From: CALGTL01 sp963579135
Lineage (GTDB): Bacteria > Chloroflexota > Dehalococcoidia > Lucifugimonadales > Australimonadaceae
Reading direction: 5' to 3'
NCBI GenBank assembly: GCA_963579135.1
Contig: CAUZFB010000005.1
Coordinates: 23,562-87,561, forward strand
Length of the DNA stretch: 64,000 bases
Shown here one piece after another: positions 25,705 to 34,504 of this stretch. The first letter of the stretch is position 1; every line of letters begins with the position of its first letter. Below the pieces are notes generated by a model. It saw only the letters and a program-made list of their open reading frames with translations. It was not told the origin of the DNA and ran no database searches. The position numbers were made by a program, and so were the translations under genes.

Positions 25705-27006
25705 TTAGCCCACGGCCTCTGCCGGACTCAACCGCCTAACCGGCCGCCGCGCGAACAGCATCATAACGAACGCAACCGCGCATAGCACCGCGAAGGTCAT
25801 GAACGCCCGCGCGTACCCGCCCGTGAAGTCGTAGATGAGCGCCGCGACCACGGGACCCGACCCCAGCGACACGCCACGCGTCATCTGCAGGATGCCGGAG
25901 ATGGCCCCCAGATTCCCACGACCGAAGTAGTTGGCGCACAAGAGCGTTGGCAGCGACAACGCTCCACCCACCAACAGGCCGGACGCGAACGAGATAGCGA
26001 ACGCCTCAGGCGGCGTGTCGGCGCCAAGCAACGCCAACATCAACCCCGTCGCAAGTGCGTACCCCAGCGTGATCAACGCTCGAACGGAAACCCGGTCCGC
26101 CAACATCCCCCACGTGATACCACCGGTTGTTAATCCGATGGCGAACGTGCTCACGACCGCAGCCGCAGTCCCCCTCGAGATTCCCTGCTCTACGTAGTAC
26201 GCAAGTTGATGAAATCCCACTCCCGTGGAGGATAACGAGTACAGACCGCCCGAGATTGCCACCCACCACAGCGTTGGGGTGCGCACCGCTTCCGAAAGCG
26301 TCCAGTCATCCGGCTCCACGCCCCCAGGAGCCTGACCGTTCGCATCCTCTGGTGGAGCCTCGTCGCCATCTGGCAATAAGCCGAGGTCTTCGGGACGGCG
26401 CGCGCCCAGCACCAAGGTCGGCACCACTCCCAACACGATTGCGAGCACTCCAAGCGCTACCCACGCTTCCCCCATCCCGTACCGCCCAATGATCGCCGTG
26501 ACGGCCACCGGCGCAGTGATCAGCCCTGTCGCCCCCAGACCAACCAGCAATGCCGACGCCCGGCCTCGCCGCCGGCTGAACCACTTGGCCACCGTCACCT
26601 GATTGGGGAATTGCACGAACGCCTGCCCCGAAAGGCGCACGAAGGCGTAAACAACGATGAACATCGGCGCGACCGTGACGCCTGCCAGCACGAAGCAACC
26701 GAGGCCCGTCAACGTCGCGCCTATGGGCACCACGGCGCGGGAGCCATAGCGGTCCAGGATGCGTCCCACGAACGGCCCCGCCAGCATCACACCGATCCCA
26801 CCAATGGTCGTACCGCTCGCAATCACCGTCTTGCTCCAGCCGTACTCCTCGGTGAGCGCGGGCACAAAGACGCTGGAGACCTCAACTGCCGACGACACTC
26901 GCGACGCATTTGCCAATCCCGCAATGACGACGATGACCCAGCCGTAGTAGAAAGGTGTTACCCGTGATAGGCGTTGGGCTATCGCACCGATAGCGCTAGC
27001 CTCCAC
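25705..27006 (-). CDS. MFS transporter
   Basis: 433 residues, twelve helices, opening with RVTPFYYGWVIVVIAGLANA, the same PFYYGW signature as the tandem pair at 17116-19667 but more divergent. The 4-5 loop has WFSRRRGRASALL. The GTG start lies within the last codons of tatC (11-base overlap), making it the last gene of the rlmD-maf/tat operon. It is probably a monocarboxylate-type permease; the substrate is unknown. Confidence 0.88.
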   Translation of the reverse strand: MEASAIGAIAQRLSRVTPFYYGWVIVVIAGLANASRVSSAVEVSSVFVPALTEEYGWSKTVIASGTTIGGIGVMLAGPFVGRILDRYGSRAVVPIGATLTGLGCFVLAGVTVAPMFIVVYAFVRLSGQAFVQFPNQVTVAKWFSRRRGRASALLVGLGATGLITAPVAVTAIIGRYGMGEAWVALGVLAIVLGVVPTLVLGARRPEDLGLLPDGDEAPPEDANGQAPGGVEPDDWTLSEAVRTPTLWWVAISGGLYSLSSTGVGFHQLAYYVEQGISRGTAAAVVSTFAIGLTTGGITWGMLADRVSVRALITLGYALATGLMLALLGADTPPEAFAISFASGLLVGGALSLPTLLCANYFGRGNLGAISGILQMTRGVSLGSGPVVAALIYDFTGGYARAFMTFAVLCAVAFVMMLFARRPVRRLSPAEAVG

Positions 27007-27826
27007 GATTCCAGAAGCGAGATCGCCAAAGCTTCAAGAAGCGGAACGGCCTACAGAGACGCCCTATCCTGCCCACCCGGTGCTCACGGGTGTCTGACTC
27101 TGCCGCGCCGCGCCGCAACCGTTGGCCGAGACGCGCCAAGATGATGCCCATCTCGTACAGGATGATGATCGGCACGGCCACCAACACCTGATTCACCGGA
27201 TCGAAGGTGGGCGTGATGATCGCTGCGGCGACGAAGGCCAACACGATGGCAAACCTACGGAATCGCGACAGCGAACGCGGAGTGACGATCCCGAAGCGGG
27301 CCAGCGCGAATAGCACCAGCGGGATCTGGAAAACCACGCCCATCCAGAACATCAGTGAAACGATTACGCTCACGTAACTCGAAATCCGAATCTCCGGGTC
27401 AACGTGCTCGATACCGAACTCGGAAAGGAACCGAAAAGCAGGTGGGAACAGCACGAAGTAGGCAAATGCCGCCCCACCGGCAAAGGCAATGAGCACACTG
27501 GGCAACAGCACGTATAGGTATGCTTTCTCGCGGCCGGTCAGGCCTGGCGAGATGAACATGATGACCTGGTAGAGGATGACCGGCAGCGCCGCCACGAAGG
27601 CCGCCATGAGCGTGACTTTGAAGACGACACCCACGGTCTCGAGAACCTCGGTGGCAATCGGCCTGTCCTCGCCGTTGCCGTAGCCAGGTTCCAGTAGGAA
27701 GTCCAGGAGCAGATCGCGGAAGACGAACGCTACAATCACCGCTAGCACCAGGAATACGACGGTGAACATAAGCCGCTTGCGCAACTCGTCCAAGTGGTCC
27801 CGGAGCGTCAGTGCCTCGCTTGCCAT
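26996..27826 (-). CDS. tatC: Twin-arginine translocase subunit TatC
   Basis: 276 residues with six membrane helices. It starts with the conserved LRDHLDELRKRL cytoplasmic segment; FISPGLTGREKAYL and the sixth-helix region follow the TatC pattern. TatC with TatB forms the receptor for twin-arginine signal peptides. The ATG directly abuts the stop of the TatB-like gene. The last ~45 residues are basic and extra to the family core. Confidence 0.95.
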   Translation of the reverse strand: MASEALTLRDHLDELRKRLMFTVVFLVLAVIVAFVFRDLLLDFLLEPGYGNGEDRPIATEVLETVGVVFKVTLMAAFVAALPVILYQVIMFISPGLTGREKAYLYVLLPSVLIAFAGGAAFAYFVLFPPAFRFLSEFGIEHVDPEIRISSYVSVIVSLMFWMGVVFQIPLVLFALARFGIVTPRSLSRFRRFAIVLAFVAAAIITPTFDPVNQVLVAVPIIILYEMGIILARLGQRLRRGAAESDTREHRVGRIGRLCRPFRFLKLWRSRFWNRGG

Positions 27827-28156
27827 CTAGCGATCAGCGGACGGACCGTCCGCTGCCTCCGCGTTTTCGTCCGCGTGCTTTTGCGCAACGTCCTCTGCGT
27901 CAGATGCGACGGAGGAACCTCGCGCCACCGCGTCCTCGGGCTCGGCAATCGGGTCGCGAGGTGGCGTGCTCGGAGACGGCTGCTCGTCAAGCTTCACAGT
28001 CGCCGCGTCAGCCATGGTCCGCAGGAACCGCTGGGACTCTCGCCACCAATGCCCGGCCTCGCGGGCCAGATCGACCATCCTTGCCGGTCCTAGCACGATG
28101 AGCATCACCACAAGGATGGCGAACAACTCTAGATTCCCTATGCCGAAGAGGTTCAT
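27827..28156 (-). CDS. TatA/TatB-family protein, probably TatB
   Basis: 109 residues from ATG 28156: MNLFGIGNLELFAILVVMLI is the N-terminal helix, LGPARMVDLAREAGHWW the hinge and amphipathic helix. A long acidic tail (residues ~50-109) is more like TatB than TatA. The start overlaps the rlmD-maf stop by ATGA and is preferred over an upstream GTG/ATG at 28234 lying inside that gene. It is immediately followed by tatC, the usual tatBC order. Confidence 0.85.
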   Translation of the reverse strand: MNLFGIGNLELFAILVVMLIVLGPARMVDLAREAGHWWRESQRFLRTMADAATVKLDEQPSPSTPPRDPIAEPEDAVARGSSVASDAEDVAQKHADENAEAADGPSADR

Positions 28157-30057
28157 CCGCCCCGCTTCCGCTTGTTGGGCACGGCCGCCCCTGATCGCTT
28201 CGCGCATTCTGGGCAATGTGAAAGCTCCGCCCACGGCAGATGTGGTGCGGGCTTGATCCGCAGGCCGAATCGCTCTGCCTCCTTAAGCAGGGTACACACG
28301 GGCAGGCCAACCACGTTCAAGTAGCAGCCTCGCACCTCAGCCGCGGGTGAGAAACCATCGTGCTGCACAGCATAGGCACCCGCCTTATCAAACGGGTCCC
28401 CTGACGCGATGTAAGACTCGATCTCGTCGTCGCTGTAATCGCGCATGAGCACACGTGAAGCTCGATACGCCGTCCGCTCATCACCGGTCGCCGCATCGAT
28501 GAGCGCCACGCCGGTGATGACTCGATGCTCGCGATCCCTTAGCCCTCTCAGCATCCGCCAAGCGTCATCCACATCCACCGGCTTGCCCAACACTTCGCCA
28601 TCAATCTCCACGACCGTGTCCGCGCCCACAATCGTCCCTGAGTCCCGCAACGCTGCCGAGGCGCGAGCCTTGATCAGTGCGCGTTCGACCGCGACATCCT
28701 GCGGTTCCTGATCGGGGCGTTCACGCGGCTCCACCACATCATTAGGGGCCGCATTGAAATCCAAGCCCAGTCTGCTCAGAATATCATGCCGCCGTGGCGA
28801 CGCCGATGCGAGCACGATCATCGCACGTGCCTGAAGCTGCGAATAACGCTCGGAGTCGAACGTCAGGATGCTTACACTCTCGATATGGTGCGTCTGTGGA
28901 AACATGTCGACTGGCGTCACAGAATCGAGCGTGAACGGGCCTGCGGTGAGCAGCGCGAGGTCCCGCGCAAGCGTCTCCGGATTGCACGACACGTAGACGA
29001 TACGACGCGGGGGGGTGTCGAGCAGCGCCTCGATGGTGCCCGGCATACAGCCAGCGCGCGGCGGGTCGAGGATAACCGCATCTACGCCCTCTTCCACGAG
29101 CTCCGCCAGCACGTCCTCCGTGCGCGCCTGCCACAACTCGACGTTGGCGATGCCCGCGACGTTCACACGAGCGTCAGTGAGAGCCGACGCCGACTCCTCG
29201 ACCGCGATTGCGCGCTTCACGTGGTCCGCGAGCAAAACAGCGAACGTCGCAACGCCCGCGTAGGCATCGACGATGGTCTCGTCGCCGTTCAGCTCCAGCG
29301 CATCGATCACCTTCGTTATCATCCGTTCAGCCTGGCGCGTATTCACCTGGAAGAACGACGGAGACGAGACCTGGAACGTGTGCCCCAGCAGCTCTTCCTT
29401 ATAGTGCTTCTGCCCAGACTCCATCGGCACGCCGATCTCGCTGAAGCGAGGCTGCAGCAACCAATCTCCCGTGTTCACCCCATAACGTAGCGAAAGCTGG
29501 GTGGTCTCGGCGACGTTACCCTGAAGCTTGCCAACCGCTTCGTTGATCCAATCGGCCATCAGCAGGCAGCGGTCGATCTCGACGTGCCGACGTTTCTCTC
29601 GATGCACGTAGCCCAGCCGGCCGGGGCGCGGTTCCAGTTTGCTCACGGTGAAGCGCGCGTGATTGCGATAGCCCAACGGCTGGGGACTAGGCAACGTTTC
29701 GCCGACAATCCCTCCATCGAGCTCGCCAATGCGAACCAACGCGTCGGCAATGGCCTCGCGCTTCATCTGAAGCTGTCGTTCGTACGAGATGTGCTGGAAC
29801 TGACACCCCGTGCACGCACCGAAGTACGGACACGGCGGCTCCACACGATGGGGCGAGGCTTCGAGCACCTCGACCACCTGAGCCGCGAAATATCCGCGCC
29901 GCTCACGAATAACTTCAGCCACGACGGTCTCGCCGGGGATGCCACCGAAGACATACACGGCCTTGCCATCGATCTCCGCCAACGCTTCGCCCAATCGGCC
30001 TAGACCGGTGAGCTTGAGCGTGAGGAGCCATTGATCTTGCGTAGGGGTACCAACCAT
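28153..30057 (-). CDS. RlmD-like 23S rRNA uracil-C5 methyltransferase fused to Maf nucleotide pyrophosphatase
   Basis: One uninterrupted frame of 634 residues. Residues 1-405 are a TrmA/RlmD-type RNA m5U methyltransferase: TRAM-like domain, iron-sulfur Cys at 76, 82, 85 and 164, the SAM site VDAYAGVATFAVLL, and the catalytic region ILDPPRAGC and VYVSCNPETLARD. From Met 413 it continues as a complete Maf protein (IVLASASPRRHDILSRLGLD, GADTVVEIDGEVLGKP, GCYLNVVGLP), which hydrolyses modified or non-canonical nucleoside triphosphates. The last ~15 residues, HCPECAKRSG, hold a C-x2-C. Met 413 could be a second start, but no stop separates the parts. Confidence 0.9.
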   Translation of the reverse strand: MVGTPTQDQWLLTLKLTGLGRLGEALAEIDGKAVYVFGGIPGETVVAEVIRERRGYFAAQVVEVLEASPHRVEPPCPYFGACTGCQFQHISYERQLQMKREAIADALVRIGELDGGIVGETLPSPQPLGYRNHARFTVSKLEPRPGRLGYVHREKRRHVEIDRCLLMADWINEAVGKLQGNVAETTQLSLRYGVNTGDWLLQPRFSEIGVPMESGQKHYKEELLGHTFQVSSPSFFQVNTRQAERMITKVIDALELNGDETIVDAYAGVATFAVLLADHVKRAIAVEESASALTDARVNVAGIANVELWQARTEDVLAELVEEGVDAVILDPPRAGCMPGTIEALLDTPPRRIVYVSCNPETLARDLALLTAGPFTLDSVTPVDMFPQTHHIESVSILTFDSERYSQLQARAMIVLASASPRRHDILSRLGLDFNAAPNDVVEPRERPDQEPQDVAVERALIKARASAALRDSGTIVGADTVVEIDGEVLGKPVDVDDAWRMLRGLRDREHRVITGVALIDAATGDERTAYRASRVLMRDYSDDEIESYIASGDPFDKAGAYAVQHDGFSPAAEVRGCYLNVVGLPVCTLLKEAERFGLRIKPAPHLPWAELSHCPECAKRSGAAVPNKRKRGG

Positions 30058-30167
30058 CGCAAGAATCTTAGCAGGGCGCGCGGCGCATCAACGCGCCTGC
30101 GAGCTATGACTCAGATTAACGAGGGTCGCTGATGCATTTCCACGGGACCCGAAGTTACAATCGATAT

Positions 30168-30911
30168 ATGACCACAACGTATACGCGCCACCTACCCATC
30201 GAGGGTACGCACAACTTCCGTGATTCGGGGGGCTACCCCACTCGTGACGGCAGTTCGGTTCGATGGCGAACCCTCTTTCGTAGCGATAGTCATCACGAGC
30301 TGACCGAGTCAGGCAAGCAGGCCATCTATGATCTCGGCATCCGAACGTCCATCGATCTGAGGGCCGAGCATGAAAGCCAGTCCTCGCCGAGCGTGTTCGC
30401 GTCGAGCGAGACCATCGCGTACCGGCAGCTGCCCCTCAAGGCCACCGGCTCCGATACGCGAGCGCCCCGCGCCAACGACTTGTCCGAGCTCAACCGCATG
30501 TTCCTAGACTCTGGCCATGACAGCTTCTCCACGATCCTCCACTCGATGGCCGAGGACCGAACGTTCCCCGTCGTTATCTCCTGCGCTGTCGGCAAGGACC
30601 GCACCGGCCTTATGGTGGCGCTCCTGCTGGAGTTGGCTGGAGTCCACCGCGACGATGTGATCGAGGACTACGCCCTGACCGCCAAGCACGCGGGCAAGCG
30701 CATCGAGCAGATCGCTGCAATGGCGCTCGCCGATGGTCGAGACCCTGCGCAGTTCGCCAGGCTCATGGAATGTCGACCCGAGACCATGGCACAATCACTG
30801 GCGTACCTTGATAACCAACACGGCGGCGCCGAACGGTACGTTAGCAAAATCGGGCTCAGCCACGCGACCATCGCCACGCTGCGTGAGGCGCTTGTGGGGC
30901 ACTCGCCATGA
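30168..30911 (+). CDS. Tyrosine-phosphatase-like protein (DSP/PTP superfamily)
   Basis: 247 residues. GTHNFRDSGGYPTRDG at the N-terminus and the P-loop ISCAVGKDRTGLMVAL (C-x5-R) near residue 140 match the Y_phosphatase3 family of bacterial protein/phosphoinositide phosphatases. The catalytic Cys and Arg are both present. The ATG at 30168 has no Shine-Dalgarno, but TACAAT ends seven bases upstream, consistent with a leaderless mRNA. It is cytoplasmic, with no signal peptide. Confidence 0.88.
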   Translation: MTTTYTRHLPIEGTHNFRDSGGYPTRDGSSVRWRTLFRSDSHHELTESGKQAIYDLGIRTSIDLRAEHESQSSPSVFASSETIAYRQLPLKATGSDTRAPRANDLSELNRMFLDSGHDSFSTILHSMAEDRTFPVVISCAVGKDRTGLMVALLLELAGVHRDDVIEDYALTAKHAGKRIEQIAAMALADGRDPAQFARLMECRPETMAQSLAYLDNQHGGAERYVSKIGLSHATIATLREALVGHSP

Positions 30912-31051
30912 ACGCATTGCACGTCCTCGGAGCAGGCCACTCCTGGAGCAATGTGCCGATGTTCGTCGTGCTAGGTCTGTTCCTAATCCCTTGCCGCAAT
31001 AGCTCTACGCTCCAGATCGCAACCCAACGCCGACCCCAAGCCCAAGCCTAA
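30908..31051 (+). CDS. Possible small hydrophobic protein (47 aa)
   Basis: An ORF of 47 residues whose ATG overlaps the phosphatase stop (ATGA), as expected for coupled translation. It has a hydrophobic central segment (VPMFVVLGLFLIPC) and a Gln/Arg/Pro tail that ends in repeated CCCAAG DNA. No family was recognised; it is supported only by context. Confidence 0.3.
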   Translation: MNALHVLGAGHSWSNVPMFVVLGLFLIPCRNSSTLQIATQRRPQAQA

Positions 31052-31069
31052 CCCCAAGCAGGAGCCGCA

Positions 31070-31858
31070 ATGAGCCTCGATCACGACCGTCTCCACCACT
31101 TCGCGCACTCCCTGATGGACGCAGGTCACGCCCTCGCCCCTATCCCACCGTTCACCGACGAGGCACCCGACATCGAGGTGGCCGACGCCTATGAAATCGC
31201 GTCCGACATCATTGGCCACAAGATCAGCGACGGGCGCAAAGTCGCAGGCATGAAGGTAGGGGTGACCACGGCGGGCGCGATGAAGGCGTTTGGCATGGAC
31301 GGGCCCGCATACGGCATCATCCTCGACAACATGACCGTGCGCGACGGCGGCCGCGTGAAGATGTCGACCCTGATACAACCAAAAATCGAGGCCGAGATCG
31401 CGTTTCGATTCAAGGCGGCTCTCCAAGGCCCGGGTGTGGACGCCGCGCAGGTCATAGCGGCAACTGATTACGTGTTCCCTGCCCTTGAAATCATCGACTC
31501 CCGCTTCGAGGGTTGGCGAGCCAAGGAACAGGACCTGATCGCCGACAACACAGCATCCGCGCTAGTAGTCCTGGGTAGCACTCACCTGTCACCGGCCAAT
31601 CTCGACCTCGCAGCCGAGGAGGCTGTGATGGAGGTCGACGGCGTAGAGACCGGGCGCGGCACGGGCGCCGAGGTGCTCGGGAATCCCGCGAACGCCATCG
31701 CCTGGCTCGCGAACAAGCTGGGAGAACAGGGCCGAGGGATCGCCGCCGGGCAATTCGTCATCCCTGGATCGCTGGTCGCTCCTCCCCTCGTGAAAGCCGG
31801 AAACAGTGTCGCAGCTGCATACACTAACCTCGGGGTTGTCACCGTCAATTTCGTCTAG
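31070..31858 (+). CDS. 2-keto-4-pentenoate hydratase / FAH-superfamily protein
   Basis: 262 residues in the MhpD/4-oxalocrotonate decarboxylase branch. Visible motifs are VAGMKVGVTT (the usual GxKVG), the metal ligands in QPKIEAEIAFRF (E-x-E) and the later ALEIIDSRF with its Glu and Asp. This family hydrates 2-oxo-4-pentenoates or decarboxylates oxalocrotonates in aromatic meta-cleavage pathways. No other meta-pathway gene is nearby, so the precise substrate is open. AGGAG lies ahead of the ATG. Confidence 0.88.
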   Translation: MSLDHDRLHHFAHSLMDAGHALAPIPPFTDEAPDIEVADAYEIASDIIGHKISDGRKVAGMKVGVTTAGAMKAFGMDGPAYGIILDNMTVRDGGRVKMSTLIQPKIEAEIAFRFKAALQGPGVDAAQVIAATDYVFPALEIIDSRFEGWRAKEQDLIADNTASALVVLGSTHLSPANLDLAAEEAVMEVDGVETGRGTGAEVLGNPANAIAWLANKLGEQGRGIAAGQFVIPGSLVAPPLVKAGNSVAAAYTNLGVVTVNFV

Positions 31859-31900
31859 CCACTGGGCAACCAAAATACCCCTGATACCATAGAACGCCGT

Positions 31901-32608
31901 ATGCACGACGAAATTGACCCCCAGCTGGCAGAAGCCATCGAGAAGACCTCGGTGGTTCGCTCCCCTCGACAAACCCTCGCGACGTTTGGCACTACTTCAG
32001 TGCGCTACTACCTCGTGACCGAACCCGCGTTCCGCGACTTTCCTGGCGCAGGCGTTGACCCGGAATCCGTCGTCCGCGAAGGCGTCGTACGGGCCGAGCG
32101 ACCCCAGGTTGTTACTCCCTACTTCCTCTCCCGGCACGAAGGTTTCGGCGACCACACGCAGGAGTACCTCGACTACCTGATGGAGACCTACGGCCGTGAC
32201 TCTCCTGGCCTCCTGTACACCTACAAGAACGAAGCGATGGAGACCAGCATCGTCACGGGCACGCCCGACGAGGTCTCAACCCGCATCGGTGAACGACTCG
32301 ACCGCGAGGAACGGGCGCTGGAGGCCGTGGTTCGCGGCGTCGACGAAATGTGGGACGTCTCACTCATGAAGTTCATCTACGAGCTCACCCACCGGTCGGC
32401 GCGCTCGAACTTCGACGACCTTCGCGGCAATGGTCTACTGGGCGTCGAGAACGGCGTACCCCGCGAAGCGCGCCACCGCATCGAGCGCCTCATGGACATG
32501 GCGCGCTCGGGTCAGGCCGAGCCTGCAGATGTGCACCGTGAGCTCGAGCGTTGGGGACTTTTCGACGAGTACCAAGACCGCTTCCTCAGCTTGTTCCGAG
32601 GGCGATGA
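31901..32608 (+). CDS. Conserved-looking hypothetical protein (235 aa)
   Basis: I do not recognise a family. The protein is soluble, acidic and mainly helical: an N-terminal strand-rich part (TFGTTSVRYYLVTEPAFRDF), then helices rich in Glu/Arg (STRIGERLDREERALEAVV) and a C-terminal helical bundle. Its codon pattern and its ATGA overlap with the HPP gene downstream support it being real. It has no signal peptide and no Cys-rich motif. Confidence 0.7.
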   Translation: MHDEIDPQLAEAIEKTSVVRSPRQTLATFGTTSVRYYLVTEPAFRDFPGAGVDPESVVREGVVRAERPQVVTPYFLSRHEGFGDHTQEYLDYLMETYGRDSPGLLYTYKNEAMETSIVTGTPDEVSTRIGERLDREERALEAVVRGVDEMWDVSLMKFIYELTHRSARSNFDDLRGNGLLGVENGVPREARHRIERLMDMARSGQAEPADVHRELERWGLFDEYQDRFLSLFRGR

Positions 32609-33135
32609 GTACGCGCCAACCGCTCTTCGACGCCAAGATCCACCGCAACCTCAAGCGCTACCTACTGCAAGTGTCCATCGCGACGCTCGCTTTGTTCGCG
32701 GCGCTGTTGGCTGAGGAGATCATGGCTGGCGGAGCGGCAGCTCGTGCGGTGGTCGTTGCGGCCATCGCATCGACCGCATTCGTCCTGTTCATTTCGCCCT
32801 TCAGCGACTCCGCTGACCCACGACACGCCATCGGCGGACATCTCATCGCCGTTTTGGTGACGGGCCCGCTAGCCGTCATGGCTGAAACTAGCGTCGGTGT
32901 TAATTGGATCGCTGGTATACCCGCAATCTTCGCGCTCTACGCAGCGTTGGGCGTGGGAGTCACGATGTTTCTGATGGCGGCCACCAATACCGAGCATCCA
33001 CCTGCAGCGGGTACTGCCCTGGCTATCGTTGCCCACGGATTCAGTTGGGATCTGGTCCTGTTTATCGGGACGGCCGTCCTCATTCTCGTCGCGATCCAGC
33101 GGGCCTCCCGATCCAGACTGATCGACCTCTACTGA
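32605..33135 (+). CDS. HPP-family integral membrane protein
   Basis: 176 residues with four or five membrane helices. Conserved HPP-family features are the SDSADPRHAIGGHLIA stretch in the first half and TNTEHPPAAGTALAI in the second; the HPP tripeptide is visible. HPP proteins have been implicated in nitrite transport in plastids and cyanobacteria; the role here is not established. It starts by ATGA overlap with the unknown gene upstream. Confidence 0.88.
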   Translation: MSTRQPLFDAKIHRNLKRYLLQVSIATLALFAALLAEEIMAGGAAARAVVVAAIASTAFVLFISPFSDSADPRHAIGGHLIAVLVTGPLAVMAETSVGVNWIAGIPAIFALYAALGVGVTMFLMAATNTEHPPAAGTALAIVAHGFSWDLVLFIGTAVLILVAIQRASRSRLIDLY

Positions 33136-33141
33136 GGCTCG

Positions 33142-33669
33142 CTACTCGAAAAATGGGTCTACGAAATAACGCGTGGGGTGCTCCAACCGGCTTATCGCTC
33201 CGGACCAATCGGGCTCTCCACCAGCCTCCCACTCGACGTAACACGAGCCTGGCGCGGCGAATTCGCGCACCCGATTCACCGCCTGCGCGTGCTCCCCACT
33301 CTTGGTGAATCGCTCCATGTCCTCCCGGGATTCCCAGATGGTGTAGGTCCAGAAACGCTTTTTCCACCACTGCCCACGGATCCCACCACCCACGAATCCA
33401 GGACGCGACCTCGCGTCCTGGTAGATTCGCATGTGCAAGCCCATGAACCGGAACATCTGCTTGTACGACTTGACCTTCAGGTACTCCGCCACATGGATGT
33501 AGACCCGGTTCCCCTCGTCCGCAAGCATCCGGTCGTACTCCTCCCGGTACAGCTGACGCAACTCTTCCGGCGGCACAACCAGTGGCTCCGGCGGGTCTGT
33601 CGGCCGCAGCCCCTCGCCCTCTTCAGGCGGCGTGCCGACACTACGTAGGTCTTCCTGAGACTCTTCCAC
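33142..33669 (-). CDS. Dimeric alpha/beta-barrel-like hypothetical protein
   Basis: 175 residues, GTG start with GGAGG nine bases upstream. The C-terminal half (WTYTIWESREDMERFTKSGE, then a helix and SCYVEW) resembles an antibiotic-biosynthesis-monooxygenase-like ferredoxin fold, in which W-x-S-x-E-D-M-x-x-F is typical. The N-terminal 50 residues are Pro/Glu-rich and probably disordered. Its function is unknown. It is co-directional with, and upstream of, nothing on its strand. Confidence 0.65.
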   Translation of the reverse strand: MEESQEDLRSVGTPPEEGEGLRPTDPPEPLVVPPEELRQLYREEYDRMLADEGNRVYIHVAEYLKVKSYKQMFRFMGLHMRIYQDARSRPGFVGGGIRGQWWKKRFWTYTIWESREDMERFTKSGEHAQAVNRVREFAAPGSCYVEWEAGGEPDWSGAISRLEHPTRYFVDPFFE

Positions 33670-33685
33670 TCGTAAAATCCTCCGC

Positions 33686-34504
33686 CTAAGAGATGTGGGA
33701 CGCGCCGTTGATCTCCAGCAAAGCGCCCGAAACGTAGTTGGATTGGTCAGAGCATAGGAAGATGACAGGTCCAGCGGCCTCCTCGACCGTCCCCACTCGC
33801 TTCATCGGCAGATCCCCGACCATCTCATCCCGGCGAATCTTCGGGATGCCCAGCACTGCTTGACCCAGTCGCTCTTCCTGCGACTCGCGAGCGCGCGTCA
33901 GCCGAGTGTCAATCGCCCCGTATGCCACCGAGTTGGCGACGATGTTAAACATCGCGCCTTCCAACGCAATCGTCCGCGTCAGCCCCACGATACCCGCCTT
34001 GGCCGCAGCGTAGTTCGCCTGTCCAAGGTTCCCGAACCCCGACTGCGACGATACCGTGACGATGTGGCGTGCAACAGGCGTCTCATTGCGGTCCATAGCC
34101 GCCTTCGCATTTTCGCGCATCACGTTGAACGCGTCGCGAACGACCCGGAAAGTTCCAGTAAGATGGATATCGATAATCGCCTGCCACTGATCATCGGTCA
34201 TGCGATGAACCATGCCGTCCCAGGTGAAACCCGCAGCTGTGAACACGAGATGGACGTCACCGAAATTTTCAACCGCAAGATCGGCCAAGTGTTTGCCAAT
34301 ATCCGCATCGCCCACCGACGCCGCCAGGCCAATGCCCTTGCCACCCATCGCCTTAATCTGGCCCAGCGTATCGTCCAAGGGCTCCTGATCGAGGTCATTC
34401 GCTACGATCAGCGCTCCTTCTTCTGCGAGACCAAGCGCCACTGCCTGCCCGATGCCCCTTCCGGCGCCGGTGACAATTGCGACCTTACCTTCAATGCCGT
34501 TCAC
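33686..34504 (-). CDS. Short-chain dehydrogenase/reductase
   Basis: 272 residues from GTG 34504, preceded by a perfect AAGGAG at six bases. The longer frame up to 34627 includes a poly-Pro stretch from an 11-base homopolymer and is rejected. TGAGRGIGQA is the cofactor motif, the FTAAGF region replaces NNAG, and the catalytic S...YxxxK is seen as SSQSGFGNLGQANYAAAKAG. It resembles 3-oxoacyl reductase/hydroxyacyl-CoA dehydrogenase SDRs; the substrate is unknown. Confidence 0.9.
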   Translation of the reverse strand: MNGIEGKVAIVTGAGRGIGQAVALGLAEEGALIVANDLDQEPLDDTLGQIKAMGGKGIGLAASVGDADIGKHLADLAVENFGDVHLVFTAAGFTWDGMVHRMTDDQWQAIIDIHLTGTFRVVRDAFNVMRENAKAAMDRNETPVARHIVTVSSQSGFGNLGQANYAAAKAGIVGLTRTIALEGAMFNIVANSVAYGAIDTRLTRARESQEERLGQAVLGIPKIRRDEMVGDLPMKRVGTVEEAAGPVIFLCSDQSNYVSGALLEINGASHIS

